Shown: in pieces, positions 36,397 through 46,039 of the stretch
Layout: every line of letters begins with the position of its first letter
How positions within the stretch are numbered: the first letter of the stretch is position 1
Origin: Verrucomicrobiales bacterium
Lineage (GTDB): Bacteria > Verrucomicrobiota > Verrucomicrobiia > Verrucomicrobiales > DEV007
Length of the DNA: 64,000 nucleotides
Assembly (NCBI GenBank): GCA_002698785.1
Contig: PAAG01000059.1
Location: forward strand, 186,001-250,000
Direction of reading: 5' to 3'
The notes under the pieces: generated by a model
Told to the model about the DNA's origin: nothing
What the model saw: the letters and a program-made list of their open reading frames with translations, nothing else
Database searches by the model: none
Position numbers and translations under genes: made by a program

Positions 36397-37413
36397 ATGA
36401 ATATTTCTGAACTCGCTCAACATCTTGACGTTGCGGTTAGCACCGTCTCTCGAGTGCTGAGTGGTAACGCGGAAAAATACCGTATCAGCCAGAAGACGGA
36501 ACAACGAATCCGGGAGGCCGCAAAAAAGTTTCATGTCGTCCCCGATCCACTGGGAGCTGGGTTGCGTCGTGGAAAAATAGGCATGGTGGGTCTGCTTGTT
36601 CCTGATATTACCAATCCGTTTTTTTCTCACCTTGCTCGCGCGGTTGAATCCAAGCTTCGGAATCGAGGCATAGCAGTTCAACTGTGCGATTCGAACGAAG
36701 ATCCAGAAACTGAACTCGATCTCCTGCGAAACCTTATGAGCAGGAGGCTCGACGGCCTGATCGTTGCACCGGTGGGAGTGTCTGGAGAACAGCTCGCTTC
36801 TACACTTCGGAGGTCTCCCTTTCCCACTATTCTATTGGACCGCATACTGACAGGGGTTGATGCCCCCACTATTGCCATCGACAACCGCGCTGCGGGATCT
36901 CTTGCGGCGAACTGCCTACTTGAGTTAGGACACACATCCATTGGTTGTCTCCGGGGGAATCCCCTCTCTCGTTCGGATCGAGATCGCCTTGCCGGTGTGG
37001 AAGATGCATTACAAAGAAAAGGCGACGCATCGCCTAATTTACTTGTTTCTGGAGAAGGATACTCCGCGGAACAGAGCCGTGCTGCAGCCGAAGCATTACT
37101 GCAGAGGGAGGATCGCCCATCAGCGATTATCACCCTGAGCGGACAGGGTATCCTGGGAACCCTTGAAGTTGCGCGGGAGTTCGGCATTTCACTTCCCGAT
37201 GAGTTATCATTGGTTGCTTTTGACGAACAGCCTTGGTCCCCACTCGTGCACCCCCCACTGACTACGATCTCGCAGCCGATCGAAAAAATGGCGGAAAAGG
37301 CCGCGGAAATACTCAGTTCGCAACTGGATGGCGAAACTTCTGCTCAATCGGCGGGTTCCCATATCTTCGAAGCAACTTTGATTAAACGTTCTTCGGTGAC
37401 AATTCCGTGTTGA
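36397..37413 (+). CDS. LacI-family transcriptional regulator
   Basis: N-terminal HTH 'MNISELAQHLDVAVSTVSRVLSGNAEKYRISQKTEQRIREAAKKF', periplasmic-binding-like domain 'IGMVGLLVPDITNPFFSHLARAVES'. Confidence 0.95.
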   Translation: MNISELAQHLDVAVSTVSRVLSGNAEKYRISQKTEQRIREAAKKFHVVPDPLGAGLRRGKIGMVGLLVPDITNPFFSHLARAVESKLRNRGIAVQLCDSNEDPETELDLLRNLMSRRLDGLIVAPVGVSGEQLASTLRRSPFPTILLDRILTGVDAPTIAIDNRAAGSLAANCLLELGHTSIGCLRGNPLSRSDRDRLAGVEDALQRKGDASPNLLVSGEGYSAEQSRAAAEALLQREDRPSAIITLSGQGILGTLEVAREFGISLPDELSLVAFDEQPWSPLVHPPLTTISQPIEKMAEKAAEILSSQLDGETSAQSAGSHIFEATLIKRSSVTIPC

Positions 37414-37500
37414 AATCCTGCAAGATTGCGGAGATTTCCCGTCTGTATTGCACTACTATAGCAACTCAATTTCAATCCACACGTCTACAGACTACCAGAA

Positions 37501-38778
37501 ATGACAAAAACAACCCTCATCCTTTCTCACGTGGCTACTCTTGCTGTGGGAGCTTTTGCTACCTATGCTCTAGTTCCCTCTATTCGTGAGAGTGGCAAGA
37601 CGACTGAATCAAACGGAGATACGACTACATTTTCGGGAGATCCGGGATCTTCCGGCGGCTCTTCCTCTGCTCTCCCAAATAACGACAGCATGTCGGTGAT
37701 CAGCCTGGAACAGTCGGGGTATCAACAGGGATACGAAGATCCTCTCGCCGCGCTCGAAGCAGCCAAGCAAATCCCCGGTCGTGACAATCGTCTGATTTTC
37801 ACCGAGTCCGTTTACACTGCATGGGGAGAGAAAGACGGTGTTGCCGCAGCGCAGTGGGCAAACGAAAATCTGAAAGGTATCGAGAAATCCGATGCTCTTT
37901 ATAACATCGCCGATGGATGGGCAGAAGCCGATCCTGAAGGTGCTGCGAAGTGGTTCGATGCCAACACGAGCGGAATCAACCGGGAGGATGCTATCTACGA
38001 GATCCTCGAGTCTTGGGGGCGCAAATCTCCCGAGCAAGCCCTGGAATGGGCAGATGGATTGGATGACTACACCCGCTCTGGCGTGATGGATGCGCTGGCG
38101 GAGGGATGGGCAGCAACCGATCCAGCCGGCGCAGCGCAGGCGGTGAATCAACTGCTTGAGTATGACTTCGGCGATGAATTCGCCATGAACGTGGCTGGCC
38201 AGTGGGCAAGCACAGCTCCAGCAGATGCTGCTGCATGGGCGGCTACACTTGAAAATTCAGACGCTCGAGCGATTTCCTTCCTCGAAATCGGAACGGAGTG
38301 GGCACTCGTCGAACCAACGAAGGCTACCGACTGGATTAACTCCCTTTCTTCGGAAGAAGACAAACTCTACGCATCACTTGGTGTAGCGCTCGGCTGGTCA
38401 GAACATGATCCCGGCGCCTCTCTCCAATGGGCTGTTGGCGCTGTGGAAAATCCGAACACTCGACAGCGCATCATCGAAGACGTGATGCTCGACTGGAGTA
38501 GTAATGACCCGAACTCTGCCGCAGAGTGGTTGAACGCACAGTCACCCGGCCCTGAGAACGATGAAGTTCTTTCCACTTTCAGCAGCGCGATCATCGATAT
38601 TGATCCCGAATCAGCTGTAACCTGGGCTTCCACTATCTCCGATCAGGCTACTCGCGACGAGAATGTGTCGATGCTTCTCGAGGAATGGATTGCCATGGAC
38701 GGCAACCGAGCCCGGAAGTGGGTCGACCGCTCCGCTCTTAGCCCGGAGATCAAAACAAAATTCGGCACCAATCAGTAG
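37501..38778 (+). CDS. Membrane-anchored or secreted tandem helical-repeat protein (about 10 repeats of about 32 aa, 'W....P..A..W')
   Basis: N-terminal hydrophobic segment; repeats 'DGWAEADPEGAAKWFDAN', 'ESWGRKSPEQALEWADGL', 'EGWAATDPAGAAQAVNQL', 'GQWASTAPADAAAWAATL', 'LGWSEHDPGASLQWAVGA', 'LDWSSNDPNSAAEWLNAQ'. Confidence 0.85.
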   Translation: MTKTTLILSHVATLAVGAFATYALVPSIRESGKTTESNGDTTTFSGDPGSSGGSSSALPNNDSMSVISLEQSGYQQGYEDPLAALEAAKQIPGRDNRLIFTESVYTAWGEKDGVAAAQWANENLKGIEKSDALYNIADGWAEADPEGAAKWFDANTSGINREDAIYEILESWGRKSPEQALEWADGLDDYTRSGVMDALAEGWAATDPAGAAQAVNQLLEYDFGDEFAMNVAGQWASTAPADAAAWAATLENSDARAISFLEIGTEWALVEPTKATDWINSLSSEEDKLYASLGVALGWSEHDPGASLQWAVGAVENPNTRQRIIEDVMLDWSSNDPNSAAEWLNAQSPGPENDEVLSTFSSAIIDIDPESAVTWASTISDQATRDENVSMLLEEWIAMDGNRARKWVDRSALSPEIKTKFGTNQ

Positions 38779-38794
38779 CCTTAACTGAATTTCT

Positions 38795-39982
38795 TTAGAA
38801 TCCACCCATTGTCTGGAAGGTGTATCCTTTCAGATAATGGGTCTCCGGCAGGGTTGCAATGACCGGATGGTCCCTGCGCTGGGAATGGGTTTCCACCAGT
38901 CTCAGTGTTCTTTTCGCATCGACCGAAGCATCGCAAATCACATCGAAAAACTCCCGTTCGCTGATGTGATGGCTACAACTGTAGGTTGAGAGAATGCCTT
39001 CCCTGTTCAGGATCTTGAGAGCTCTGAGGTGAATCTCTTTGTATCCACGCATCGCCCCTCCCACACCTTTGCGATTCTTGGTGAAAGATGGCGGGTCGAG
39101 AACTATTAAGTCGAATTTCCGGCCTGCTTCTTCGGACTCTTTCAGAAAATCGAACACGTTGGCCTCCTGCACCTCGACAGCGAGCTCGTTCCTTTCTGCA
39201 TTTTCCTTCGTGGCAGCGACTGCACTTTCGCTGATATCGACAGCGAGAACTGACTTCGCACCGCCTTTCGCTGCGTGAAGGGCAAACCCTCCCTGATTGC
39301 AGAAACAATCGAGCACAGCTTTGCCTTCGGCGAGTCTGGCAACTGCAGCGTAGTTGTCCAACTGATCAAGGTAGATTCCGGTTTTCTGGCCTTCAAGAAG
39401 ATCGATTTCCTGGCGGATTCCGTTGATAGTGATTTTAAAAGGCCCTTTCCACTGGCCTGATAGCACACCGGTCGTGAGTTCCAGTCCTTCGGCTTTTCGA
39501 ATCGCGGAATCATTTCGCTCGACGACCACGCATTCAGGAAACATAGCGGTGAGACTCTCCACGATAACGGATTTCTTCAGATCCATTGCAAGGGTCAAGG
39601 TTTGAAGGACAAAGTGGTCACCGTATCGATCAATCACAACGCCGGGTAACCCATCTGCCTCGCTCCACACCAGACGATAGTTATTTTCTTCGAATCCCAA
39701 TGATTCACGCAGGCGGAGCGCCCGATCCAGACGCCGTTGAAAGAAATCAGCGTCCAATTCCTGCTTTCTACGAGAAATTCGGCGAGCGACGATCTGGGAA
39801 GCAGGGTTGTAGATCGCGGTTCCAAGAGGGCGATCTTTAAAGTCTTTCAGCGACACGACATCACCTGGCTGCGGATTTCCGAAAGCCTTTTGCACTTCAC
39901 TGGCGTAAACCCAGTCGTGACCGTGGAATATTCGTGAGCGCGGTTTGATTACGAGGCCGGGCATGGCGCGATACTCGCTCAT
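38795..39982 (-). CDS. Class I SAM-dependent rRNA methyltransferase (RlmI-like, PUA + methyltransferase)
   Basis: 'LVIKPRSRIFHGHDWVYASEV' N-terminus (start at 39982 preferred, 40090 possible), 'VLDCFCNQGGFALHAAKGGAKSVLAVDIS', 'FDLIVLDPPSFTKNRKGV'. Confidence 0.88.
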   Translation of the reverse strand: MSEYRAMPGLVIKPRSRIFHGHDWVYASEVQKAFGNPQPGDVVSLKDFKDRPLGTAIYNPASQIVARRISRRKQELDADFFQRRLDRALRLRESLGFEENNYRLVWSEADGLPGVVIDRYGDHFVLQTLTLAMDLKKSVIVESLTAMFPECVVVERNDSAIRKAEGLELTTGVLSGQWKGPFKITINGIRQEIDLLEGQKTGIYLDQLDNYAAVARLAEGKAVLDCFCNQGGFALHAAKGGAKSVLAVDISESAVAATKENAERNELAVEVQEANVFDFLKESEEAGRKFDLIVLDPPSFTKNRKGVGGAMRGYKEIHLRALKILNREGILSTYSCSHHISEREFFDVICDASVDAKRTLRLVETHSQRRDHPVIATLPETHYLKGYTFQTMGGF

Positions 39983-40097
39983 GAAATAGTTCCCGTCAAA
40001 GTCGTCGGAAGACTCATCTTTTTCGTAACACTTTTGGGTAATTGGCCCTCCCAAGTACGCGTACCGTGTGAAAATGGGTTTTTGAGCCATGTTGTAG

Positions 40098-42413
40098 ATG
40101 ATGAATTTGAGACTCGCAATATCAGTGCTTCTGTTCGTAGCAGGGCTGCTTCCACGCCTTGGCGGGGCTATCGATCTCGAGAATCATCCCGGGAAAGCAA
40201 TTTACCAGAAACAATGCCTCGAGTGCCACGGCAAGAACGGCGAAGGCACCGACGATGCGGATGTCGATCCTCTGGTCGGGAAGCGTTCACTTGAATCACT
40301 TACTGGCCGCATCGAGCGCACAATGCCAGAAGACCGGGAAGACGAATGTGTCGGTGAAGACGCGAAACAAGTAGCGGAGTACATTTACCATGCGTTTTAC
40401 TCGCCAGAAGCGCAGTTACGGGGCAAGACCGTTCTTCCGGATGTCACGAGACTGACCGCTGAACAGATGCAAAATTCTGTGACCGACTTGATCGGTTACT
40501 TCCGTGACGCTTCGTATCCTCCGGAAAATGAGAAACCAGGTCTGAAAGGTTACTACGCCCTGAACAACAAGAAGAAGGCAGGCAAAAGCGACCACAAAAC
40601 AGAGCGCTTCGAGCGGGTAGATCCGAACATACGGTTTGATTTCGGAACTGGCATTCCTAAAACACCAGAAGGGATTGATGAGTCCTTGGATCAATTCAAC
40701 ATCTCTTGGAAAGGATCAATTTTCATCCGCGAAACCGGGACTTACGAGTTCACTATTCGCACTCGCAATGGAGCTAAACTGTTCGTCAACGAATTGGACG
40801 ATAAAGAAGAGCCCACGATCGACGCATGGGTCGCTCCTAACAATGAGGTTCGAGAGGAATCGGGCAAAATCTTTCTCCTCGGTGGCCGCAGGTATTTTGT
40901 AAGGCTGGACTTTTTCAAGTATCAGGAAGAGAAAGCACTGATCGAACTGCTCTGGAAGCGCCCCCACGGAAGTCGTGAGGTTGTTCCTTCCAGTGTTCTC
41001 GGACAGGATTGGGCACGCAGAACATTCGTCAGCAGCACCACATTTCCGGCGGATGACCGTAGTTACGGATATGAGCGCGGAAGCACCGTCTCCCGTGTTT
41101 GGCTGGATGCGGTGACAGACATTGCTTTCGACGCCGCCGACCATGTGGTGGCCCACCTCAACGAGTTGGCCAGGACGAAAGACGACGACCCGAAACGCGA
41201 AGAGAAACTCCGGAATTTCGCCGCCGAATTCACCGCACACGCCTTCCGACGCCCTTTACGAAAAGGCGAGAAAGAGGCATATGTCGACCCCCACTTTGCG
41301 AAAGCAAAAACCTCGGAAGAAGCGATACGACGAGTCGTGTTACACGCTATCACTTCGCCTCGATTTATTTATCCAGCTACTGCTTTCGAATATCCGGACG
41401 ATCCCTGGGCGAAAGCTTCGGCGCTCTCCCTCGCGATCTGGGATTCAATTCCTGACAAGAAGCTCTGGAACGCGACGGCAAAGGGTCAACTCAACAAATC
41501 AGGCCAGCTTGAGAAAGAAGCCTGGAGGATGCAGTGGGACCAGAGAGCTCGACATAAGGTGGCTGGCTTCTTCGATCATTGGCTTGAATTAAGCCGTTCC
41601 AACGATATTGCAAAAGACAGCGAACTATTCCCCCAGTTCTCCGAACAGATGATGAGTGACCTGAGGATGTCGCTCGAATTGTTCCTTGATGATATTGTCT
41701 GGAGCGAGAACTCAGATTACCGTCAGCTACTGCTTGCTGACAGCCTTTTTCTAAACGAGCGACTGGGAAAAATTTACGGCAAGCCAGAGATCAAAGGCGG
41801 ATTCCAAAAAGTCTCGATGCCCAAAGAAGGGAGAACAGGGGTAATCACCCATCCTTTTTTGCTTACCGCTTTTGCCTACCACAACAATACATCTCCGATC
41901 CACCGAGGGGTCTTCTTGACTCGAAACATCGTGGGAATGACGCTCAGGCCGCCTCCGGAAGCGATCGAGTTTAAGGACAATGAATTCCCTCCAAATCTGA
42001 CGATGCGAGAGAAAGTCACCGAATTGACGCGAGCAAAAGCATGTATGGCTTGCCATTCGATGATCAACCCTCTCGGCTTCAGCCTCGAACATTACGATGC
42101 AATCGGCCGCTGGAGAACAAAGGAGCAAAACAAGCCCATCAACGACGACGGTGTTCTGAAGACCGATTCAGGAGACAGCCTGAACATCAAAGGGCCACGT
42201 GATGTAGCGAAGTATGCGGCCGATTCACATGCGGCGCACGAAGCTTTTGTAAGACAACTTTTTCACCATACCGTGAAGCAGCCACTGCTGGCCTATGGTT
42301 CAAATAAAGCGGACGAACTGGAAAACCAATTTCGGAAAAACGGATACAACATTCGTAGTCTGCTAGTGAAAATGGCAGTGGCAGCCACGGAACCCAACAC
42401 ACCAAAATCATGA
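40098..42413 (+). CDS. Cytochrome c + PA14-like + DUF1592/DUF1588/DUF1585-type protein
   Basis: 'AIYQKQCLECHGKNGEGT', PA14-like 'SWKGSIFIRETGTYEFTIRTRNGAKLFVNE', 'HAFRRPLRKGEKEAYV', 'HRGVFLTRNIVGMTLRPPP', 'CMACHSMINPLGFSLEHYDAIGRWR'. Confidence 0.92.
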   Translation: MMNLRLAISVLLFVAGLLPRLGGAIDLENHPGKAIYQKQCLECHGKNGEGTDDADVDPLVGKRSLESLTGRIERTMPEDREDECVGEDAKQVAEYIYHAFYSPEAQLRGKTVLPDVTRLTAEQMQNSVTDLIGYFRDASYPPENEKPGLKGYYALNNKKKAGKSDHKTERFERVDPNIRFDFGTGIPKTPEGIDESLDQFNISWKGSIFIRETGTYEFTIRTRNGAKLFVNELDDKEEPTIDAWVAPNNEVREESGKIFLLGGRRYFVRLDFFKYQEEKALIELLWKRPHGSREVVPSSVLGQDWARRTFVSSTTFPADDRSYGYERGSTVSRVWLDAVTDIAFDAADHVVAHLNELARTKDDDPKREEKLRNFAAEFTAHAFRRPLRKGEKEAYVDPHFAKAKTSEEAIRRVVLHAITSPRFIYPATAFEYPDDPWAKASALSLAIWDSIPDKKLWNATAKGQLNKSGQLEKEAWRMQWDQRARHKVAGFFDHWLELSRSNDIAKDSELFPQFSEQMMSDLRMSLELFLDDIVWSENSDYRQLLLADSLFLNERLGKIYGKPEIKGGFQKVSMPKEGRTGVITHPFLLTAFAYHNNTSPIHRGVFLTRNIVGMTLRPPPEAIEFKDNEFPPNLTMREKVTELTRAKACMACHSMINPLGFSLEHYDAIGRWRTKEQNKPINDDGVLKTDSGDSLNIKGPRDVAKYAADSHAAHEAFVRQLFHHTVKQPLLAYGSNKADELENQFRKNGYNIRSLLVKMAVAATEPNTPKS

Positions 42414-43747
42414 ATCCATCTATCGAAAGAAGACGCTTTCTCAAGCAACTCGGAGTCTCGGCAGGAGCCGCTCCATTCCTTTCAGGTCTGCCGGGATTCG
42501 GTTCCCTGATGGCAGGCGATGCGAAGGGGCCCAAAAAACGACTGATCGTAATGTTCTCTCCGAACGGAACTATCCCGGAAGAGTTCTGGCCCGAAACAGC
42601 TGAAGGAAAATACGAGTTCAAAAGAATTCTGAAGCCGCTTGAGCCATACAAGAATCGAGTAGCCGTTCTGAAAGGTCTCTCGAACAAGATTGGTGGCGAC
42701 GGCGACCGGCACATGCGGGGGATGAGCTGTCTGCTCACCGGCAAGGAACTTTTCCCCGGCAACATTCAGGGAGGATCTGACTCCCCTGCAGGTTGGGCCA
42801 GCGGAATCTCGATTGATCAGGAACTAAAGAACTTCTTCCAAGCAAACGATGCCACACGCACACGTTTCGGGTCTCTAGAATTTGGCGTTGCAGTTCCCAA
42901 CCGAGCGGATCCCTGGACACGCATGTCGTATGCTGGCCCTAACCAACCCGTTGCCCCCATCGATGATCCGAAGAAAATGATGGAGCGTCTCTACGGGAGA
43001 ATGGAAGACAAGGAAAACCTAGTCAGCCTGGTAGATGATGTGCAGAAGGACATTGAGAAAGTCTCAGCTCGCCTCGGCAGTGAGGACCGTCAATTGCTGA
43101 ACGAGCATTTGAATCTCGTTCGAGAATTGGAGAAAGAGCTGTCTCAGCAGGATGAAAACAAAGAACTCGCTCACCCGATGCCGGAAATCGATCCGAAAGT
43201 CGAACTGGTGAACGACAATACTCCCCGGATTTCACGAATCCAGATGGACCTGATGGTGAACGCTCTGGCCAATGACATGACCCGGATCGCAACACTTCAG
43301 TATATGCGTTCTGTCGGTCAGGCACGCATGAACTGGCTTGGTGTGGAAGAAGGTCATCACGGCCTCTCTCACGAGCCGGACAACAATGCCGATGCGAAGG
43401 AGAAGTTGACCAAGATTAATGAATGGTTTGCCGGAGAGCTTGCCTACCTCACCAAGCGCCTCTCGGAAACTCCCGAGCCTGGCGCTGACGGCAGCATGCT
43501 CGACTACACGACGATCGTGTGGCTCAATGAACTCGGTAAAGGCAACTCGCACACCCTCGATAACATTCCATTCGTCCTGATCGGCGGTGAGAAGGCAACA
43601 GGATTCAAGATGGGACGCCAGATTGAGTTTCCAAAAGGGACGCCTCACAACCGACTCTTGCTATCGATCGCTCAATCGATGGGGCACGACATACAGTCGT
43701 TTGGAACCGATATGTTCTGCACCGACGGCGCACTCAACCTCGCCTGA
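42410..43747 (+). CDS. DUF1552 domain protein with Tat-type signal
   Basis: 'IERRRFLKQLGVSAGAAPFLSGLP', 'KRLIVMFSPNGTIPEEFWP'; starts inside preceding stop (ATGA). Confidence 0.92.
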   Translation: MNPSIERRRFLKQLGVSAGAAPFLSGLPGFGSLMAGDAKGPKKRLIVMFSPNGTIPEEFWPETAEGKYEFKRILKPLEPYKNRVAVLKGLSNKIGGDGDRHMRGMSCLLTGKELFPGNIQGGSDSPAGWASGISIDQELKNFFQANDATRTRFGSLEFGVAVPNRADPWTRMSYAGPNQPVAPIDDPKKMMERLYGRMEDKENLVSLVDDVQKDIEKVSARLGSEDRQLLNEHLNLVRELEKELSQQDENKELAHPMPEIDPKVELVNDNTPRISRIQMDLMVNALANDMTRIATLQYMRSVGQARMNWLGVEEGHHGLSHEPDNNADAKEKLTKINEWFAGELAYLTKRLSETPEPGADGSMLDYTTIVWLNELGKGNSHTLDNIPFVLIGGEKATGFKMGRQIEFPKGTPHNRLLLSIAQSMGHDIQSFGTDMFCTDGALNLA

Positions 43748-43752
43748 TTAAT

Positions 43753-44232
43753 TCAGCGATTCAGCCACCAGAATCCTGCGTTGAGGTAGGTTGCATAGAT
43801 CACCCACACAAGGTAGGGCGCGAGTAGCCATGTTGCCGGAGAATAGGCTCTGGCAAAGTGGCAAATTGTGATCACGATAGCGACAATCAATAGGACAATC
43901 ACCATCAGAGCCAGGAGAAGCTGATGGGCCCCAAAGAAAATGGGAGTCCATGCTACGTTGAACACCATTTGGATGGTGAACCAGATCAATGCTGATTTCT
44001 TCGCAGGTGTCGGCTGCCCCTTGTGCCAAACCAGAGCAAAAGCAACCGCCATCAAAGTGTAGAGGGTTGTCCAGACCGGCCCGAAGACCCAATTGGGCGG
44101 AACACCCGGCGGCCTCTCCAACCTCGCATACCACTCGGGAATCGCCTCAATCGTAAACAGTGCCCCGACACCTCCAAGAAGATTTACAACAACAATGGCG
44201 AGCAGAATTTTCAACCAGAGCTTCATGGGCAA
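43753..44232 (-). CDS. tspO: TspO/MBR family protein
   Basis: 'WYARLERPPGVPPNWVFGPVWTTLYTLMAVAFALVW' and 'WTPIFFGAHQLLLALMVIV'. Confidence 0.92.
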   Translation of the reverse strand: MPMKLWLKILLAIVVVNLLGGVGALFTIEAIPEWYARLERPPGVPPNWVFGPVWTTLYTLMAVAFALVWHKGQPTPAKKSALIWFTIQMVFNVAWTPIFFGAHQLLLALMVIVLLIVAIVITICHFARAYSPATWLLAPYLVWVIYATYLNAGFWWLNR

Positions 44233-44292
44233 TCAGTTACGCTTTTCGAATCCATTGCGGAACCTCCACATTGTCGATACATTGGTCGCTGA

Positions 44293-45414
44293 ATGACCTT
44301 GGAAGAACTCGGTTGGAATGAGCGATTTGAACGAGAGTTCTCCCCTTTTAGCAAAAAGGGGTGGGTTCCCGCACGTCTAATCCGCGACAATAAGATCACT
44401 TACGGAGCACTCACAAAGGGCGGCGAGGAATACGAGGTAATCATGAGCGGCAAAGTATATCACGATGCCGAAACGGATGCCGAACTCCCAGCGGTCGGTG
44501 ACTGGGTCGCACTGGAGATTGGCACGGGAGATCTCGACAATGTCATTCGTGCCCGACTGTCCCGCCAGACCTGCTTCTCCCGGAAGGCTCCGGGCAAGAG
44601 TAGTGAGGAACAAGTGATCGCGGCAAATGTCGATGTTGTCTGTATCGTCACAGATGCAGGAACCGACCTGAATCTCGGAAGAATGGAGCGTTACTTCACC
44701 CTGGTTGCACGAAGTCGCGCCCAAGCCCTCGTGCTGATCAATAAATCCGACCTTTACTCCGAAGAACAAAACCGTGAAGCAGCAGAAGCAATTCAAGCAC
44801 TCAGCCCTGACGCAGATGTCGTTGTCACCAGTGCAGTCGATGGCCAAAATGTGGCGGAGATCGAAAATTATCTCGAGCCCGGGGTTTCGATTACATTTAT
44901 CGGGTCGAGTGGCGTTGGTAAGTCTTCTCTCATCAATGCCCTGTTGGGCGAGGAGTGGTTGGAAGAGGGCGAAGTGAACGAGGTCACAGGGAAGGGACGA
45001 CATACCACCACAGCCCGTGAGCTGATTGTTCTGGAGAACGGCGGCATCCTCATCGACAACCCGGGAATTCGCGAAGTGCAGATGTGGACGGACGAAACCA
45101 CCCTTCGAGAGAGATTTCTCGATATCGAAGAGCTCGCCGCCCAATGCCGGTTCAACGATTGTCGTCACGGATCTGATGCTGGCTGTGCCATTCGCCCAGC
45201 CGTTGAAGCAGGTGAGCTTTCTGAACGTCGTTTTCAGGCCTTCCTGAAACTCGATGACGAAATCGAGCATTTGAAAAAACGCCTCAAGAAACGAAAGATG
45301 ACCATCGAACGCAGGGCAAAGCGAGACCATCGCATCAAAGCCCGCAATCTTGCGGACCGGGTAGAGTTTGAAAGGGAAGAGAATCCCAATCCCGATTCGC
45401 TTCCCGAACTATGA
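44293..45414 (+). CDS. rsgA: Ribosome small subunit-dependent GTPase A
   Basis: Circularly permuted GTPase order: 'LINKSDL', 'FIGSSGVGKSSLINALLG', 'GKGRHTTTARELIVLENGGILIDNPGIRE', zinc site 'CRFNDCRHGSDAGCAIRPAV'. Confidence 0.96.
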   Translation: MTLEELGWNERFEREFSPFSKKGWVPARLIRDNKITYGALTKGGEEYEVIMSGKVYHDAETDAELPAVGDWVALEIGTGDLDNVIRARLSRQTCFSRKAPGKSSEEQVIAANVDVVCIVTDAGTDLNLGRMERYFTLVARSRAQALVLINKSDLYSEEQNREAAEAIQALSPDADVVVTSAVDGQNVAEIENYLEPGVSITFIGSSGVGKSSLINALLGEEWLEEGEVNEVTGKGRHTTTARELIVLENGGILIDNPGIREVQMWTDETTLRERFLDIEELAAQCRFNDCRHGSDAGCAIRPAVEAGELSERRFQAFLKLDDEIEHLKKRLKKRKMTIERRAKRDHRIKARNLADRVEFEREENPNPDSLPEL

Positions 45415-46004
45415 AGATCACTTCCGCCCGTTTCGCCCTCAGTAGCACCAGCATTCAAGACTGCCCCATCGCAGAGCTTCCCGAATTTGCCTTTATCGGT
45501 CGTTCCAATGTCGGAAAGTCGTCACTTCTGAATATGCTCTGCAATCAGAAGGCGTTAGCGCGCGTATCTCAGAAACCAGGGCACACTGCCACGATAAATT
45601 TTTACGTAATCAACGAGGAAATGTGCTTCGTAGACCTCCCGGGCTACGGCTACGCCAAAGCACCGAAAAGCGAACGTAATCGCTTTAATGACTTTGTCGC
45701 AGATTACCTCGAGTTTCGTGAGGGCTTGCAGCAGGTTTTCGTCTTGATCGATTCGCGGCATGACCCTCAAGCGATCGACATCAACTTTGTGACTTGGTTA
45801 GTCGAATGTGAAATTCCTTTTTCTCTCGTCTTTACGAAGTCCGACAAAAGCAAACCAGGGCGCGTGAAAGCGAAGAGGGATCTATTCCTGGAAAAGCTGG
45901 GAGAGTTTATCGAAGGCGAACCTCCGACCTTTATCACATCGTCTGAGTCGAAAGACGGGAGACTTGAGTTGTTGCGATTTGTGAGAGAGTTAGCGGGCGA
46001 ATAA
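45411..46004 (+). CDS. engB: Ribosome biogenesis GTP-binding protein YihA/YsxC/EngB
   Basis: 'LPEFAFIGRSNVGKSSLLNMLCNQKALARVSQKPGHTATINFYVI...FVDLPGYGYAKAPKSERNRF', 'LVFTKSDKSK'. Confidence 0.96.
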   Translation: MKITSARFALSSTSIQDCPIAELPEFAFIGRSNVGKSSLLNMLCNQKALARVSQKPGHTATINFYVINEEMCFVDLPGYGYAKAPKSERNRFNDFVADYLEFREGLQQVFVLIDSRHDPQAIDINFVTWLVECEIPFSLVFTKSDKSKPGRVKAKRDLFLEKLGEFIEGEPPTFITSSESKDGRLELLRFVRELAGE

Positions 46005-46039
46005 CCCGATTTCTCAGTTCCCCTCTCGCAGGCCTCAAA

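Noticed and set aside
44377-45330. 317-aa minus-strand ORF opposite rsgA
   Set aside because: rsgA on the plus strand is unambiguous; the antisense ORF has no recognisable domain.
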